A stretch of 64,000 nt of DNA. Source: Pristionchus mayeri. Its lineage: Eukaryota > Nematoda > Chromadorea > Rhabditida > Neodiplogasteridae. The stretch lies in NCBI GenBank assembly GCA_036245805.1, contig BTRK01000005.1, forward strand, positions 50,212,553-50,276,552. Direction: 5' to 3'. Below, one piece after another: positions 1-10,920 of this stretch. The notes under the pieces are model-generated. The model saw nothing but the letters and a program-made list of their open reading frames with translations, had not been told where the DNA came from and ran no database searches. Made by a program: the position numbers and the translations under genes. How positions within the stretch are numbered: the first letter of the stretch is position 1; the number at the start of each line of letters is the position of its first letter.

Positions 1-929
1 ATAGCATTTCTCCGTAAATCTGCATTATGGGGCTATTTCAGGTGCTGAAAACGATGGGCACATTCATTTTGCCCCCCAGGGTCGTCGTCGGCTCCAGACG
101 ACGTCACGTCGAAAACAAATTTTTACGCATGGCGTTGTTCACAAATGTGTTAAAATTATGGATTCCGGGGAAGAATTTCATGCTGATTACGCCTATCCAT
201 TTCATTTTTCATGATTTATTAAGATTTATTTTTAAAATCCATCTTTTCTCAGGGACAAAAGTGACCTTAGTAAGTTGCATGGTAAGAAGCGGCGTGACGA
301 GAGGATTCAGAATCTATTGTAGTCCGATTTCGTGCAGCGAGTTTTATTATTCCCATATTTTAGTGATTCCAAATGTGGGTAAACGTAGGAGCTTCACCCC
401 TATCCCTAATTCCCTCGTCTATTACCCCCTAGCAGTTCTCTCGCCTCTCTCGAGGGAGGGAAGGGAGAGGAGGGGTGAAGTTGCTACGTTTGTCCACATT
501 TGGAATCACTAAAATTTTGCAATAATAAAAATCGCTGCACGAAAATGGATATTCTTAATCCTCTCGTTTCGCCACTTCTAACCATGTAAATAGCTAAGGT
601 CACTTTTGCCTCGGAGAAAAGATGGATTTTAAAAATTTATTTTAACAAATCATGAAAAATGAAGTGGATAGGCGTAATCAGCATGAAATTCTGCCCCGGA
701 AACCATGTTCACGTAATTTTAGCACATCTGTGAGCCACACCATGCGTAAAAATGTGTCTTCGATGTGACGCCGTCTTGAGCCAACGTCGACTCTGGGACA
801 AAATGAATGTGCCCATCGTTTTCAGCACCTGAAATAACCCCAAAATTCAGAGTTACATGAAATCGAGATTTTATGTGCTGTGCCAGAATACTCCTAATTT
901 GATCGATTCTTAGGCAAACGGCCTCATAC
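1..929. repeat. Long foldback (inverted repeat), family A, cut by window start
   Basis: The first 430 bases read back as an imperfect reverse complement in the next 430, so the whole is a long palindrome centred near 430. Landmarks recur in mirror image, for example GGTGCTGAAAACGATGGGCA near 40 and TGCCCATCGTTTTCAGCACC near 810. The right end (ATTCTTAGGCAAACGGCCTC at about 907-926) matches the ends of the copies at 3664 and 10921. The centre is a CTCTCG/GAGAGG-rich loop at about 430-475. The open reading frame at 27-512 is a by-product of the palindrome. Confidence 0.85.
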
Positions 930-3000
930 GTATTGGGGTGTCCGGAAAGTTCGTGTTCTGCTTCTGAAAAAGCCAGTTCGCGATCAAAAACTGTGATTAC
1001 GTAATATACTTGTTAACAATGTGTGGTAGTATGCTAATTGTAAGGTTGAATGAGCAGCAGGTTGCGTAAGTCTCTTAGTTTCTATATCAATTCAAGTTTT
1101 GCCGAAAAAAATTCGAAGTCCGCCGTATACATCTGTTTTTGGAATACTTGGCTTTCTTGGTAACCTGTTTCAAGATCATGCGCCTTTTGCAAATTACAAT
1201 AAAATTGAATACATTATGAAGATCATTAGGACATTAATAAAGTAACTGATGTGTCTGTGTCCCTTGATATCAGGTGAATGGAGGGAGCGGATGTGACAAA
1301 CGCAGTGGTTTATCACCAAAATATGTAAACAACAAAAGATAGATGGAAAATCTAGAGAGAGCGAGGGACTAATTAACTAAAATAGGAAAAGGCCACAAAT
1401 AAAAAAAATTACACTGAGTATAGCATCAGGGTCACTGCGGGTCATCATACTTTGAATTGCTATTTATTTGAATGGGGCGTTGACTACGGTATGCGCGTTA
1501 CGCGGGGCGTACGAAGTGCGCTGGGTCATACTATTATTTCCGAACTATTAAATATTATATTCCCTATACAACAGTAACATGTTTCGAAAAACTTTATTAA
1601 AATCGTTTAGGTCGAAAACGAGGAGGATAAATTTAAATATAAACATTTGTATCCACCTGACTTTATGTGCATTATATTGTCTTTAGTTGCGAACTGATCG
1701 TCACTCGTTGCTCCTACATCACACAGAGCTGTTCTGTCTACATGATTCAATTTTCGGCAAGGATGCCACTGTATTCTTATCTCCTCTCCAGGTGGATCTT
1801 ACTTTTTACGAGGTGTGATCGGTAAGATTCGACCACCCCGACGACACGTTTCTCTAGGAACGGCAACTGTGGGCACCTACTGTCGCGATAGGAGTGCTAT
1901 ATGTCACGGCCATTGTGCAAGTAGAAAATCGAAGGCGGGAAATTGATACAAATTATAGTTTCTTAAGGGTACACAATTGACTCATAAGTAAAATTGCGTT
2001 TCACTCCTTGTGCTCCGATGATCCAAAATGTATTTGGAGTGAATTCCTCTCGATCCGAGAGTTCATATTTTGACTTCAATTTTCACATTTTTTTCGGGAA
2101 AATGCACGTCTTAGGACATGAAACATACTCAGCATATGTAGTTTAGAAAATACCATTTATTTAAGTGGACACCGCAATTTCACGCAAAATTCGGATTTCC
2201 TAGAGGAACATGCCCTCGGGGTGGTCGGTGTGGTCGAGTCTTACAGAGCAGGTCTCTTAATATTAAACTGTTCCGTTTTTATGAGTTTTGTAGAACGAAG
2301 CAGGAGTTTTCCTTGCGTTTGAACCGCTGCACTTCTACACATGGTTTCATCTACTGAAGTTAGATTGTTGTTAATTATTTAAAGGGGAGCTTATGTCTAC
2401 TTATTGTTCTGATATGCAATCTTGTGTGGAAAATGAGCTACTTCAGGCGTTACACCATACAACGACGGGTGAAAGTAATCTGTCCTTCACCTTCATCAGC
2501 AATGAATTATTACTCCGGATTCCCCATCGAATGCGCAGAGATGAGTCTGCTCAGTTTGCACATCGATAAGTACAAGTGAGTATAGCGAACAAAAAATACA
2601 TGTGGTGTAGCGAGGTAGGGGCAGTTATTTTGAAAATGATTGTTTGAACTCAAGGGATTAATAGGTGTACAAAAAGTCACGGATACATAGAAACATTTTA
2701 CTGTTTCTAACTGCGTAAGATTCCGTAAAAATAGTAAGATCCGTAACATATTTGCCAAATACCATTAGACGCTCTTCTGATCATGAAAGTAAGGGCATTT
2801 TGACACAATCGAAATTGGATCTTACAAATGTATTGAAAGTGTGTTTGATCAAGGGCTCTCAAAAATATAAACTTTTTGGGAAAATCAATTATAGTGATAA
2901 TATCTCACAAATTTATTCAAGAAGATTCAAATGTTACCAAAAAAATTCGGGAACCAGAATGTGTAGATTAAGATCGTAAATGTGTTTTACATACGCCCTT
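930..3000. other. No gene seen; repeat-derived, AT-rich spacer
   Basis: I see no convincing coding exon here. It holds a small foldback (1821-2246, listed separately) and a segment near 1410-1480 that resembles 18500-18590. A sequence at 940-960 (GGTGTCCGGAAAGTTCGTGT) looks like one end of a Tc1-type element, but I found no partner end. Confidence 0.5.
1821..2246. repeat. Small foldback
   Basis: GGTAAGATTCGACCACCCCG at 1821 pairs with GGGGTGGTCGGTGTGGTCGA followed by GTCTTAC ending near 2246, and CTAGGAA near 1855 pairs with TTCCTAG near 2200. The arms are about 45 bp and imperfect. The loop is about 330 bp, AT-rich and without coding signal. Confidence 0.6.
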
Positions 3001-3004
3001 TTAG

Positions 3005-3358
3005 AGGACCACTTCTGAAGACGGATACTCTTTATCGAGCTGTGATCTCATTAAATGGAGTCGTTTTGGCGAACACCGCCTTCCAGACTCCCATATCTGG
3101 CAGTTGCCTCGTCTTCGATGCACATTTTATGTTGATGTTAGTCGAATATAAAATTCAAGGTATAATTAAAATAAGTGTAGAAAAATGTAGAAGTTAAATA
3201 ATTGTTTTATAAACTCGGTCTATGTATTTGCTTTCTTATTTTTTCAACTTTTATCGTAATCATACGAAAAACCGTCATTCGCTTTATTAAATCATTGTCA
3301 TTTTATTTTAGAGTAACTTCGTGGTCGTGTAAGATGCAGCTATCGATCAATGCAACAG
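3005..3358 (+). CDS. Possible two-exon gene fragment, unidentified
   Basis: A 155-nt stretch (3005-3159) follows TTTTAG and ends at AAG|GTATAA. It is open in the frame reading GPLLKTDTLYRAVISLNG. A second short exon (3314-3358) follows the strong acceptor TTTTATTTTAGAG and ends at ACAG|GTAATG; its phase fits the first exon if the second of the two AGs is used. I do not recognise the protein. There is no start codon, stop or wider gene model, so this could be a remnant or chance. Confidence 0.25.
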
Positions 3359-3663
3359 GTAATGCGGATTCTTATTCTAATACTATATTTGAAAAAAAAA
3401 TTTGATAAATATAAATACAGTAGCGCGCAAAAGTGTTTGGGCCAAATGTGGTCATAGCTCTTCCAGTTTAAGGGGTCATTTTCTGTAAACCCTGTCGGTT
3501 TTGTGGCTGAACTAAAGGGAACCCTCTCGGATTTTGAAACTAGGCAGCAACGTCTGCCCACGTATGGTTTGGGCACTTTAGCAATTCACCATAGCTTTTT
3601 GTTCTGGAAGATATCAGACTAAAAATAGGTTGTAATGCAGTAAATTCTTTTTAAATTACGATG

Positions 3664-4607
3664 TATATGAGGCCGTTCGCGTAAGAATCGAGCAGATCCG
3701 GCTGGTTCCGGGACAGCAATAAAAAACTCGACTTCCTGAAACAATACGTTTTGGGAGTCGTCGTTGGCTCCAGACGGCGTCACGTCGAAAACGGGTTTTC
3801 GCGTATGCCGCCTCTCCGGGAAGTGCTAAAATTACTCGAATAGGGATTTCGGGGGAGAATTTTATGCTGATTATGCCCTATCCACTTCATTCTTCACGAA
3901 TTATTAAAATAATTTTTAAAATTTCAACTTTTCGAAGACGCAATATCGGGACGAGTGAGTTACGTGGTTGGAACCGCCATGACGTGAGGATTCAGAATTT
4001 CAAATTTCATCCATTTTCTCCATAGGACTTTCGAGATTGGAGTGAAAATGTGAGCCGGGAACGGCGAGAAACGAGTCGGCACTCCGCTATCACCCTCTTC
4101 CCTAGGGAGGACAAGGCGAGAGAGTGTGGTGGTGCGAGAGAGCGCAGAGGGAACGAGAGAAGAGCGCCGTTTTCGCAAGAATTCGGCTCACATTTTCACT
4201 CCAATCTCGAAAATCATATGGAGAAAATCGATGAAATTTTAAATTCTGAATCCTCACGTCACGGCGGTTCCAACCACGTAACTCACTCGTCCCGATATTG
4301 CGTCTTCGAAAAGTTGAAATTTAAAAACAATATTTTAATAATTCGTGATGAATGAAGTGGATAGGCGTAATCAGCATGAAATTCTACCCCGGAAACCATA
4401 TTCGCGTAATTTTAGCACTTCCCGGAGAGGCGACATACGCGAAAACCCGTTTACGACGTGACGCCGTCTGGAGCCAACGACGACTCTGGGAGCAAAATGG
4501 ACGTGTCTACCGTTTTCAGCACCTTCAATTACCCCAAAACACATTGTTACAGGAAATCGAGGTTTTTTTGCTGTCCCGGTCCTTGCTCACGCAAACGGCC
4601 TCATATA
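3664..4607. repeat. Long foldback, family A, complete copy
   Basis: It runs from TATATGAGGCCGTTCGCG to CGCAAACGGCCTCATATA. The arms are about 380-450 bp. Mirror-image landmarks include GTTGGCTCCAGACGGCGTCA near 3763 and TGACGCCGTCTGGAGCCAAC near 4460. The centre (about 4050-4160) is a GAGAGAG/CTCTC-rich hairpin. The ends carry a TATA palindrome, so the exact target duplication (TA or TATA) cannot be read from this copy. Confidence 0.85.
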
Positions 4608-4658
4608 TTGGGGTATTATGAATAGCCCGGGGCCGTAAAACCATGGGCTTTACAGCCT

Positions 4659-4686
4659 GGCGGCCTTCCCCCCCCCCCCCCCCCGG
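4659..4686. repeat. Poly-C tract in GC-rich insert
   Basis: A C-run of about 16 bases (CTTCCCCCCC...CCGG) lies just right of a foldback end. Similar poly-C or poly-G runs occur at 25051, 28501, 34027, 42949, 43680 and 44671, nearly always beside repeat junctions. Exact lengths are likely unreliable. Confidence 0.6.
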
Positions 4687-5141
4687 TCGTAAACTTGCTG
4701 GCTACCGGGGGTGCGCATTTTGAAAAGCTTAACCTTTCATAGCGCACCACTGACAACGATCTCTCCTTAAAATTTTCCCTTAGGGTATGAAAATATAATT
4801 TTTCGAATATTTTGGTCACAATGCACCTCCGATATACGATATCCGCGGGCAGGATATTCAAACATTCTAAAAAGTAGGGAATCTGATTTTTTTATGATTG
4901 AACAAAATACGGTTATGGTATATTTTTCATGCCCCGAGGGCTAAAAATGCGATATCGCTGCCATATTTTCAGGATTTTATGGAATTATTATGTCGATCAT
5001 TTTGGTGCATCGTTCGTGTTCTGAAATTGCGACAGTGATTTTGCAGCAACTGTTCAGGAAATGTGTTATGGAGCAGCAATCTGAATTTTTTGAGTAGGAC
5101 CACCCAAAGACCATCCAAAGGATACGGAGGCAGTGGTCGAA

Positions 5142-5274
5142 AGGGGCCGCAGGGTTGGTCAAGATCCACAGGGTTGGTCAAGATCCGCAGGGTTGGTCAG
5201 ACTCCGCAGGGTTGGTCAAAATCTGCCGGGTTGGTCAAGATCCGCAGGGTTGGTCAGACTCCGCAGGGTTAGTC
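5142..5274. repeat. 19-bp minisatellite, seven units
   Basis: Seven consecutive 19-bp units share the core CCGCAGGGTTGGTC, starting at 5142, 5161, 5180, 5199, 5218, 5237 and 5256. Units 3-4 and 6-7 are almost the same pair of variants (AAGATCCGC... then AGACTCCGC...), so a three-unit block seems to have been copied. The short open frames across it arise from the repetition. Confidence 0.9.
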
Positions 5275-5525
5275 AAAAAAAGCAAGTAAAAAAAGCAAGA
5301 GACCGTCCACCAGAAATCGTCACGACTGAGCAGGGGTCACGGTCGGTCAAAAATTAAATAATTCTCGTAGTTTTTTCATGAAATGATGGTCTGATGACTG
5401 GCACCAATTACTGAGGTCTAGGGCGGCTTTTGAAATTTTTTCAGGATCATCTGTAAGGGTGTGTGAGGCCCGATACAGAACAGTTCCCGAAGATCATAGC
5501 GCGAGACCCCGGAATAGTCGAGCAA

Positions 5526-5597
5526 GGGGGCATAGCTCAGTGGTTAGAGCACCCGTCACGTGATCGGAAGGTCGTGGTTTCGAATCCCGCTGCCTCC
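5526..5597 (+). tRNA. tRNA-like unit, probably SINE head or pseudo-tRNA
   Basis: The 72 bases fold into a cloverleaf outline. The acceptor arm is GGGGGCA against TGCCTCC, the D arm is GCTC-AGTGGTTA-GAGC, and the T arm has TTCGAAT (B box GGTTTCGAATCCC). The anticodon arm is poor: only three good pairs, and the loop CACGTGA has A rather than T at position 33. The repetition at 5896 and lack of a normal anticodon loop argue for a tRNA-derived repeat. Confidence 0.45.
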
Positions 5598-5895
5598 AAA
5601 ATGTCTTTTCGCTCCTCTGACAATCCCACATGGCGACCACGGTAGGGAAGCGGCGGTCCGGGACCGTGGGAGATATACCCCAGTGCGCTATCCCAAGAAT
5701 CTACCGTCATGAGCGAGGCATACGGATACACAGTGCAGAAGTCTCACGCTTGTCCTGAGCCGCCTGTACCCTTGCTCTGGGACTATGCCTCGGTGGAACT
5801 CGGCTGATGAGAGGGGCGGCATGTAAGGGTGTGTGAGGCCCGATACAGAACAGTTCCTGAAGATCATAGCGCGAGACCAAGGAATAGTCGAGCAA

Positions 5896-5967
5896 GGGGG
5901 TATAGCTCAGTGGTTAGAGCACCCGTCACGTGATCGGAAGGTCGTGGGTTCGAATCCCGCTGCCTCC
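5896..5967 (+). tRNA. tRNA-like unit, second copy
   Basis: This is nearly identical to the unit at 5526, with GGGGGTA in the acceptor arm and a fully canonical B box (GGGTTCGAATCCC). The T stem here is intact, so this copy is the better preserved of the two. The anticodon loop has the same defect. Internal A and B boxes could still allow RNA polymerase III transcription. Confidence 0.45.
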
Positions 5968-6109
5968 AAAATGTCTTTTCGCACCTCTGACAATCTCACA
6001 CATCTCCATTTTGGGGTCGAAAAAGTCGTCAGAAATTTGACGGAGTTATAGATTTTCAGGTGCATTTTTCAATTCTGATTCCTAATTTCGCTACTAGAGT
6101 GTTCAGAAA

Positions 6110-7470
6110 TGTGAAAAAAATAAGATACAGTCGATAAATCGGTTTAAAAAGTGACATAAGTGGACATAACTTGCTTTAAAAAAGGGTTCCCACGAGTCTC
6201 GCCGACAACAAACTGGCACCATGGGATTATATAGGGCGCTTTTCCGATCAGAAATCACTTGGTTTCAAGTTAAATAAATGTCTACAAGCTGCACAATTAA
6301 TTTCTAAAGTTCATTGAAAATGCAGGCAAATTAAAAATACTGTAGGAATTCATGCGATTGATTGAGATAAAGGCCGTTGGATTCGGAAAAGACGGAATTT
6401 CGAAATGCACGCTGCGTTACACCACGTTGCTTGGCATAGGTTTTCTTCCTTATTATTGAGTTTAATGGATTTTTATTGTGAAAACATAGAATGTGCGATC
6501 CAGTTTAACGCAATTTTCATTAAAATATAGTGGAATTATGCAAATAGTGCTATGCGCAGAATTTATTGAAAACCACCGTACAGCACTCAGCATGCAGTAC
6601 AGTCGTTGTGAGAGTTCATGATTCATGGGAACACTTTTTTAAACGAAAAACATTTTGGGAGGTTAACATTTTTAGAATCTTCAACATGTGCTTGATAAAT
6701 TATTATTTTTGTGGAATTTTAAAAATGGAGTATCATGTTCAAATCCTGGCTCAAAGTTGGGTCCATAGTGCAAAAACGTGAAAAAGTCGACCTCATTCTG
6801 ATTGTAAATACTGATAATCCATTCGAAACATAACGAAACTTGGTATATCTTCCCAGACGATCCGAAGATGGCGGAAATCAAAAAGTGCGAGAATCCGAAA
6901 ATTTCAAAATTTCATTTTTTTCGCCCCCATGTTGAAGGGTCGAAAAAAATAAAAATTTCAAAAATCATAATTTTTCTCCTTTATTATTTTTATATCGCTA
7001 TTTACACTATTTTAGTATACAAATTCGATCTCAGGGAGGAAAACAACGTTAGGAAAACTATTTTCTGCAATTTTTGAAATTTTTATTTTTTTCGACCTGG
7101 GGACGAAAAAAATGAAATTTTGAAATTTTCGGATTCTCTCACTTTTTGACTTCCGCCATCTTCGTATCGTCTGGGAAGATATATATTGCAAGTTTCGTTA
7201 TGTTTCGAATGGATTATCAGTATTTACAATCAGAATGAGGTCGACTTTTTCACGTTTTTGCACTATGGACCCAACTTTGAGCCAGGATTTGAACTTGATA
7301 CTGCATTTTTAAAATTCCACAAAAATAGAAAGTTATCAAGCACATGTTGAAGATTCTAAAAATGTTAACCTCCCAAAATCAAAAAAAATTTCGTTTAAAG
7401 CAAGTTATGTCCACTTATGTCTCTTTTTGGTCCGAAAAATCCGATTTTTCGACTGTATCTTATTTTGTAC
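6110..7470. repeat. Foldback with a long inner palindrome
   Basis: Outer arm: ATAAGATACAGTCGATAAAT near 6120 and AAGTGGACATAACTTGCTTT near 6160 recur in reverse near 7400-7455. Inner arm: about 350 bp from 6650 (GGAGGTTAACATTTTTAGAA) is mirrored from 7090 to 7380. The centre lies near 6990 in AT-rich sequence. About 450 bp (6190-6640) is present only on the left side and looks like an insertion. Confidence 0.8.
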
Positions 7471-7484
7471 GGGGGAAGGGGGTT

Positions 7485-7625
7485 AGCCTCCCAGCCTGGC
7501 GACCCCCCGAGTCGCCACATTTACGTCACCCTGACGAACCTCAACAGCGACCCTCCGAGACCCCGGCTTTGCGACCCCCTCGGACCCTCCCAATTTGCGA
7601 CCCCTCGGCCAAATTCATATTTGAA
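7485..7625 (-). repeat. GC-rich repeat, GGGTCGCAAA family
   Basis: Read on the minus strand, the block carries repeated GGGTCGCAAA and GGGTCG motifs next to TTCAAATATGA. The same arrangement occurs on the plus strand at about 34010-34160. The base composition is far more GC-rich than the surroundings. Confidence 0.6.
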
Positions 7626-7714
7626 GCCCACCACTGTTTAAATTTCCTGAACAAAAAGTTATAGTGAATTGAAAAAGTGCCCAAACATTTTTGCACGCTA
7701 CTGTATGAGTTCTC

Positions 7715-7950
7715 TTTTCCCTAAACATAAAACTATGTCCAGGGAAATCGCGTGCCATCGCGGTGTCCTCAGTTGTGAATGTACCTGTAAGCAGCATGAT
7801 ACTACCTTCATTATCATCTATAACGCCTAGTGCAGTGGGGAAGGTGAGCATGTATCTGGTATTAATCTCCTGATTTTGTGTTATAATCTGATGCTCTTCT
7901 ATTTCTCTCATCGAGCTATGTGTTATAGCTCTAGAAAAATTTCCCTCCAC
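7715..7950 (-). CDS. Candidate minus-strand exon, weak NTF2-like look
   Basis: The minus-strand frame is open and protein-like (for example GTFTTEDTAMARDF, then HSFMFREK). A strand-rich segment followed by a TED...RDF...FMF pattern recalls NTF2-like domains such as those of mRNA export factors, but the likeness is loose. A possible acceptor (TTTTCTAG) lies near 7935. The frame then runs straight into the Tc1-like terminal repeat at 7703, so the exon is either cut by that element or stops by chance near it. No other exon of the gene was found across the element. Confidence 0.3.
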
Positions 7951-9020
7951 TACGAGAATAATCTTATCGAGTCGGACTCTTTTACAACATTTTCCATGGT
8001 GGGTTTTGACTGTGTAGTTTTTATGATGTAAAGCTACAGTAAAAGTGAAAGCGCACTAAATCGCATCTAAAACCTGGCTTTCAACCCGGCTTTGACACAT
8101 TTTACAACGTTTTGCGCATTTTTCTTCTTTGAGATCTATTGAACAAGTCTATTGAACATAAGACTATACTTCAATGAGGTCAATGATGTCATAGTTAACT
8201 CAGAAAACTGTTCAAACTTTTCAAGGCTCTTTTTGCATGTTTATCGATTGTTTTTCTGGGAAATTAATGATTTCGTGCAAACGAGTGTGCTTGACAATGC
8301 TAAGACATTTATAAAATTTCATTTAAACGTATTTGAAAATATTGATCCATTCCCAGCTGTTTGTCTATCGCGCGTCAGCGGGTTCCCACGCAGATCTTTT
8401 GTACGCGCTGTTTTTGAACGTATCTATTGTTTCATCTATTTTTGTCAATTTCTCAATAAATCAATTTTTAATTTTTTTTCTTTTTATGATAAATGTAAAA
8501 TGATTGGACTATAAAACATTGAAAAAAATACTCATATATGCCCATCTGAATGAGCTGTATTTTTTATTATCCAAAAATATCGAAATTTCGATTTTTGCCG
8601 AGCTTAAAATCAATCATGATGAAAGTGCTATCCTGAATATTACGTATTTTTTCGTTAATTCGAAATCAATGCGAAAGTTCAAATTTCAAAAGTTAATATC
8701 TTGATTGGCATCATCGTGGAAGTGCTACCTGGATGACTCATTAAGCGGTATACAATGAATAATATACGTGTGCAATTTTTTCAGAAATTCGATTCTCCGA
8801 ACTTTGCCTAGCAGCACGGGGAAACGGACGAACACAAATCGTTCAGCGTTCCCTTTTCTCTGTCGCTCTCTCCTAGCCACTTCCGATCGTAAATTGACCG
8901 TCCATTTGGCTTTCAGGTTGCGATCGGACAGTCCTCACATTTGCCCGCTTTACATATTTATTTTTTTTATAATTATTCACACTTTATGGTTAATGTTATT
9001 TCCTCGCATACATAAACGTA
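7951..9020. other. AT-rich spacer with one doubtful exon
   Basis: This is mostly AT-rich and without codon structure. At about 8790-8870 a segment after TTTTTTCAG reads FSELCLAARGNGRTQIVQ in one frame before a stop. It could be an upstream exon of the gene beginning at 12241, but no good donor with matching phase was found. Confidence 0.3.
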
Positions 9021-9257
9021 GTATATGAGCCCGATTCTCTAAGAGTCGAACAAAACGTGGCACAGCACTTTTACGAAAACATGTTAAAATTTGTTTTCAA
9101 GGGTGCTGAACACAATGGTCAATTTCATTTTGCGTCATCTCGACCGGTTAAGCCAAGCTGCATGTAGTCCCCATCTAAATTTTCGCAGATAATTCAGGAA
9201 CCAATTTATGGAACGAGTTCAACCTTTCATAGATGCTGAATTAGTTGGCTATGATAA

Positions 9258-10546
9258 TATGAGCCCGTTTGCGTAAGAATCGAACAAAGTTTGGCACGGC
9301 CCAAAGATATCAATTCTCTGTAACTCTCCAACCTGAGGTAATCGAATGTGCTGAAAACGATAAGCACACTCAGTTTGCTCAAAAAGCCTTCGTTGGCTCC
9401 AGACGCCGTGACGTCAAAGACACATTTTTGCGTTTTCCACATCACTCTGTGAATCAAAATTCACGCGATTTAGGGTCCCGGGGTAAAATTGGATGCTGAA
9501 TACGCCTGACTATTTAATTGTTCATGAATTATTAAAATTATTGATTTATTATGAACTTTTCGGAGACTGAAAAGTAAACGTAGAGACTAGCATAGGTCTG
9601 GCAGGCATCACCATAAATCTGTGCTCAAATGCTAGAAAAACGGTCGCCGAAAGATTCCGGGGGTCAAATAGTGATTGAAAATCAGTGGAATCTCCACTCT
9701 ATACGTCTCATCAGCCAGATGGAACAGGGAAGGGAGCGAGAGAGCACGCGGAATAGAGAGAGCGGAGAGAAAGGAAGTGAGTGCGAGTGGAAAATCTCCT
9801 AGTTCTCACATCCCACCTACCACGTTTCACCCACGTGGGCTCAAAATATTTTCCGCAAAACAAATAAATTCTTCAGGCGTGGGACGGTGCCAGCTGTGCA
9901 AATTACAAATTAAGTGTAATAGTTAACCTTACACAACCGGACATCCGTACACCAAAACCGGCGTTCAGTGCATTTAAATCCGGATCTGGCTTTCAAGCGT
10001 GGGGGGACCGTCAAATTTGGCCGGCATTTAGTGTAGTGCGTCGCCATTTTGCCTCTTTACGGTAAGGGTGGCAAAACCATTCAAATTTATTTCCGTGTCC
10101 CACGTTTTTATACATGTGTAAACCCACGTGTCACCACCGGAATCTTTCGGCGACCGATTTTCTAACATTTGAGCACAGATTTGTGATCCTCTCGTCATGC
10201 CGGTCAGACCTATGCTAGTCTCTCCGCTTACTTTTCAGTCTCCGAAAAGTTCATTATAAATCAATAATTTTAATAATTCATGAAAAATTAAATAGACAGG
10301 CGTTTTCAGCATCCAATTTTACTCCGGGACCCTCACTCGCGTGAATTTTGCTTCACAGAGTGCTGTGGAAAACGCAAAAATGTGTTTTTGACGTCACGGC
10401 TTTTGGAGCCAACGAAGGCTTTGAGAGCAAAATGAGTGTGCCCATCGTTTTCAGCACATTCGATTACCTCAGGTAAGAGAGTTACAGAGAATTGATATTT
10501 TTGGACCATGCCGAATCTGTTCAGAATTGTCGGAAACGGGCTCATA
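9258..10546. repeat. Family A foldback nested in left outer arm
   Basis: It runs from TATGAGCCCGTTTGCGTAAG to CGGAAACGGGCTCATA. The arms (about 400 bp) share the family landmark CGTTGGCTCCAGACGCCGTG (9391), mirrored near 10405. The centre contains GAGAGAGC-rich sequence (9715-9780) and an unpaired segment around 9900-10130. Confidence 0.8.
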
Positions 10547-10920
10547 TTGAAATCAAATTTGCAAATTTTAAAATATGACAAACATAAAATTTCATTTCTC
10601 GAAAATATGGTACAAATTAAAACAACGAATTGCATAGCCGGATTCGCCTTGCTCTGATGATTATTTTTAGTTTCAGTTGTATTGTGCTAAAGTTCCGCTC
10701 CCTTAAGTTACATGAATATTTCTGACTAATTTCGGTTGTTTTCCCGCTGAGATGGCGCCAGATAGTGAGAACTGAAATGAACTTAGGCTTCGGTATTCAA
10801 GAAGGGGAGTCCTTTGTTTGCACGATATTGATAGTGAAACTTATTTAGTTTTTGCCATACGTTCGAGAAATGAAATTTTATATGTTTGTCATAATTTTAA
10901 ATATGCAAATTTGAATTCAG

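Larger units (their letters stand above)
5452..6000. repeat. Direct duplication containing tRNA-like units
   Basis: A unit beginning TGTAAGGGTGTGTGAGGCCC occurs at 5452 and again at 5822, about 370 bp apart. Both copies are nearly identical for about 180 bp and include a tRNA-like segment and the following CCAAAATGTCTTTTCGC. The roughly 180 bp between them (5640-5820) is not repeated. This is either a tandem duplication of a tRNA-headed repeat or two SINE-like insertions. Confidence 0.8.
3418..7703. mobile_element. Composite interval bounded by Tc1-like terminal inverted repeats
   Basis: CAGTAGCGCGCAAAAGTGTT at 3418 is matched in reverse by TTGCACGCTACTG ending at 7703, with TA directly outside both ends as for Tc1/mariner insertions. 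The terminal match continues inward (AATTCACCATAGC at about 3583 against AATTCACTATAAC read in reverse near 7660), except for about 125 extra bases in the left arm. No transposase is visible. Inside lie a family A foldback, a minisatellite, two tRNA-like units and a further foldback. It is probably a small non-autonomous element swollen by later insertions; two unrelated insertions of one family cannot be excluded. Confidence 0.55.

Noticed and set aside
27..512. 161-codon open frame
   Set aside because: It spans the centre of a foldback; its sequence is mirrored repeat with no domain, and similar frames occur in other palindromes.
5142..5274. CRISPR array
   Set aside because: The 19-bp units are contiguous without spacers, and the context is eukaryotic.
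7344..7664. 106-codon plus-strand frame, Pro/Arg-rich
   Set aside because: It crosses from a foldback arm into the GC-rich GGGTCGCAAA repeat; the Pro-rich part comes from the repeat.
8152..8514. 120-codon open frame, Phe/Asn-rich
   Set aside because: The composition follows the AT-rich DNA; no codon structure, domain or splice signals.
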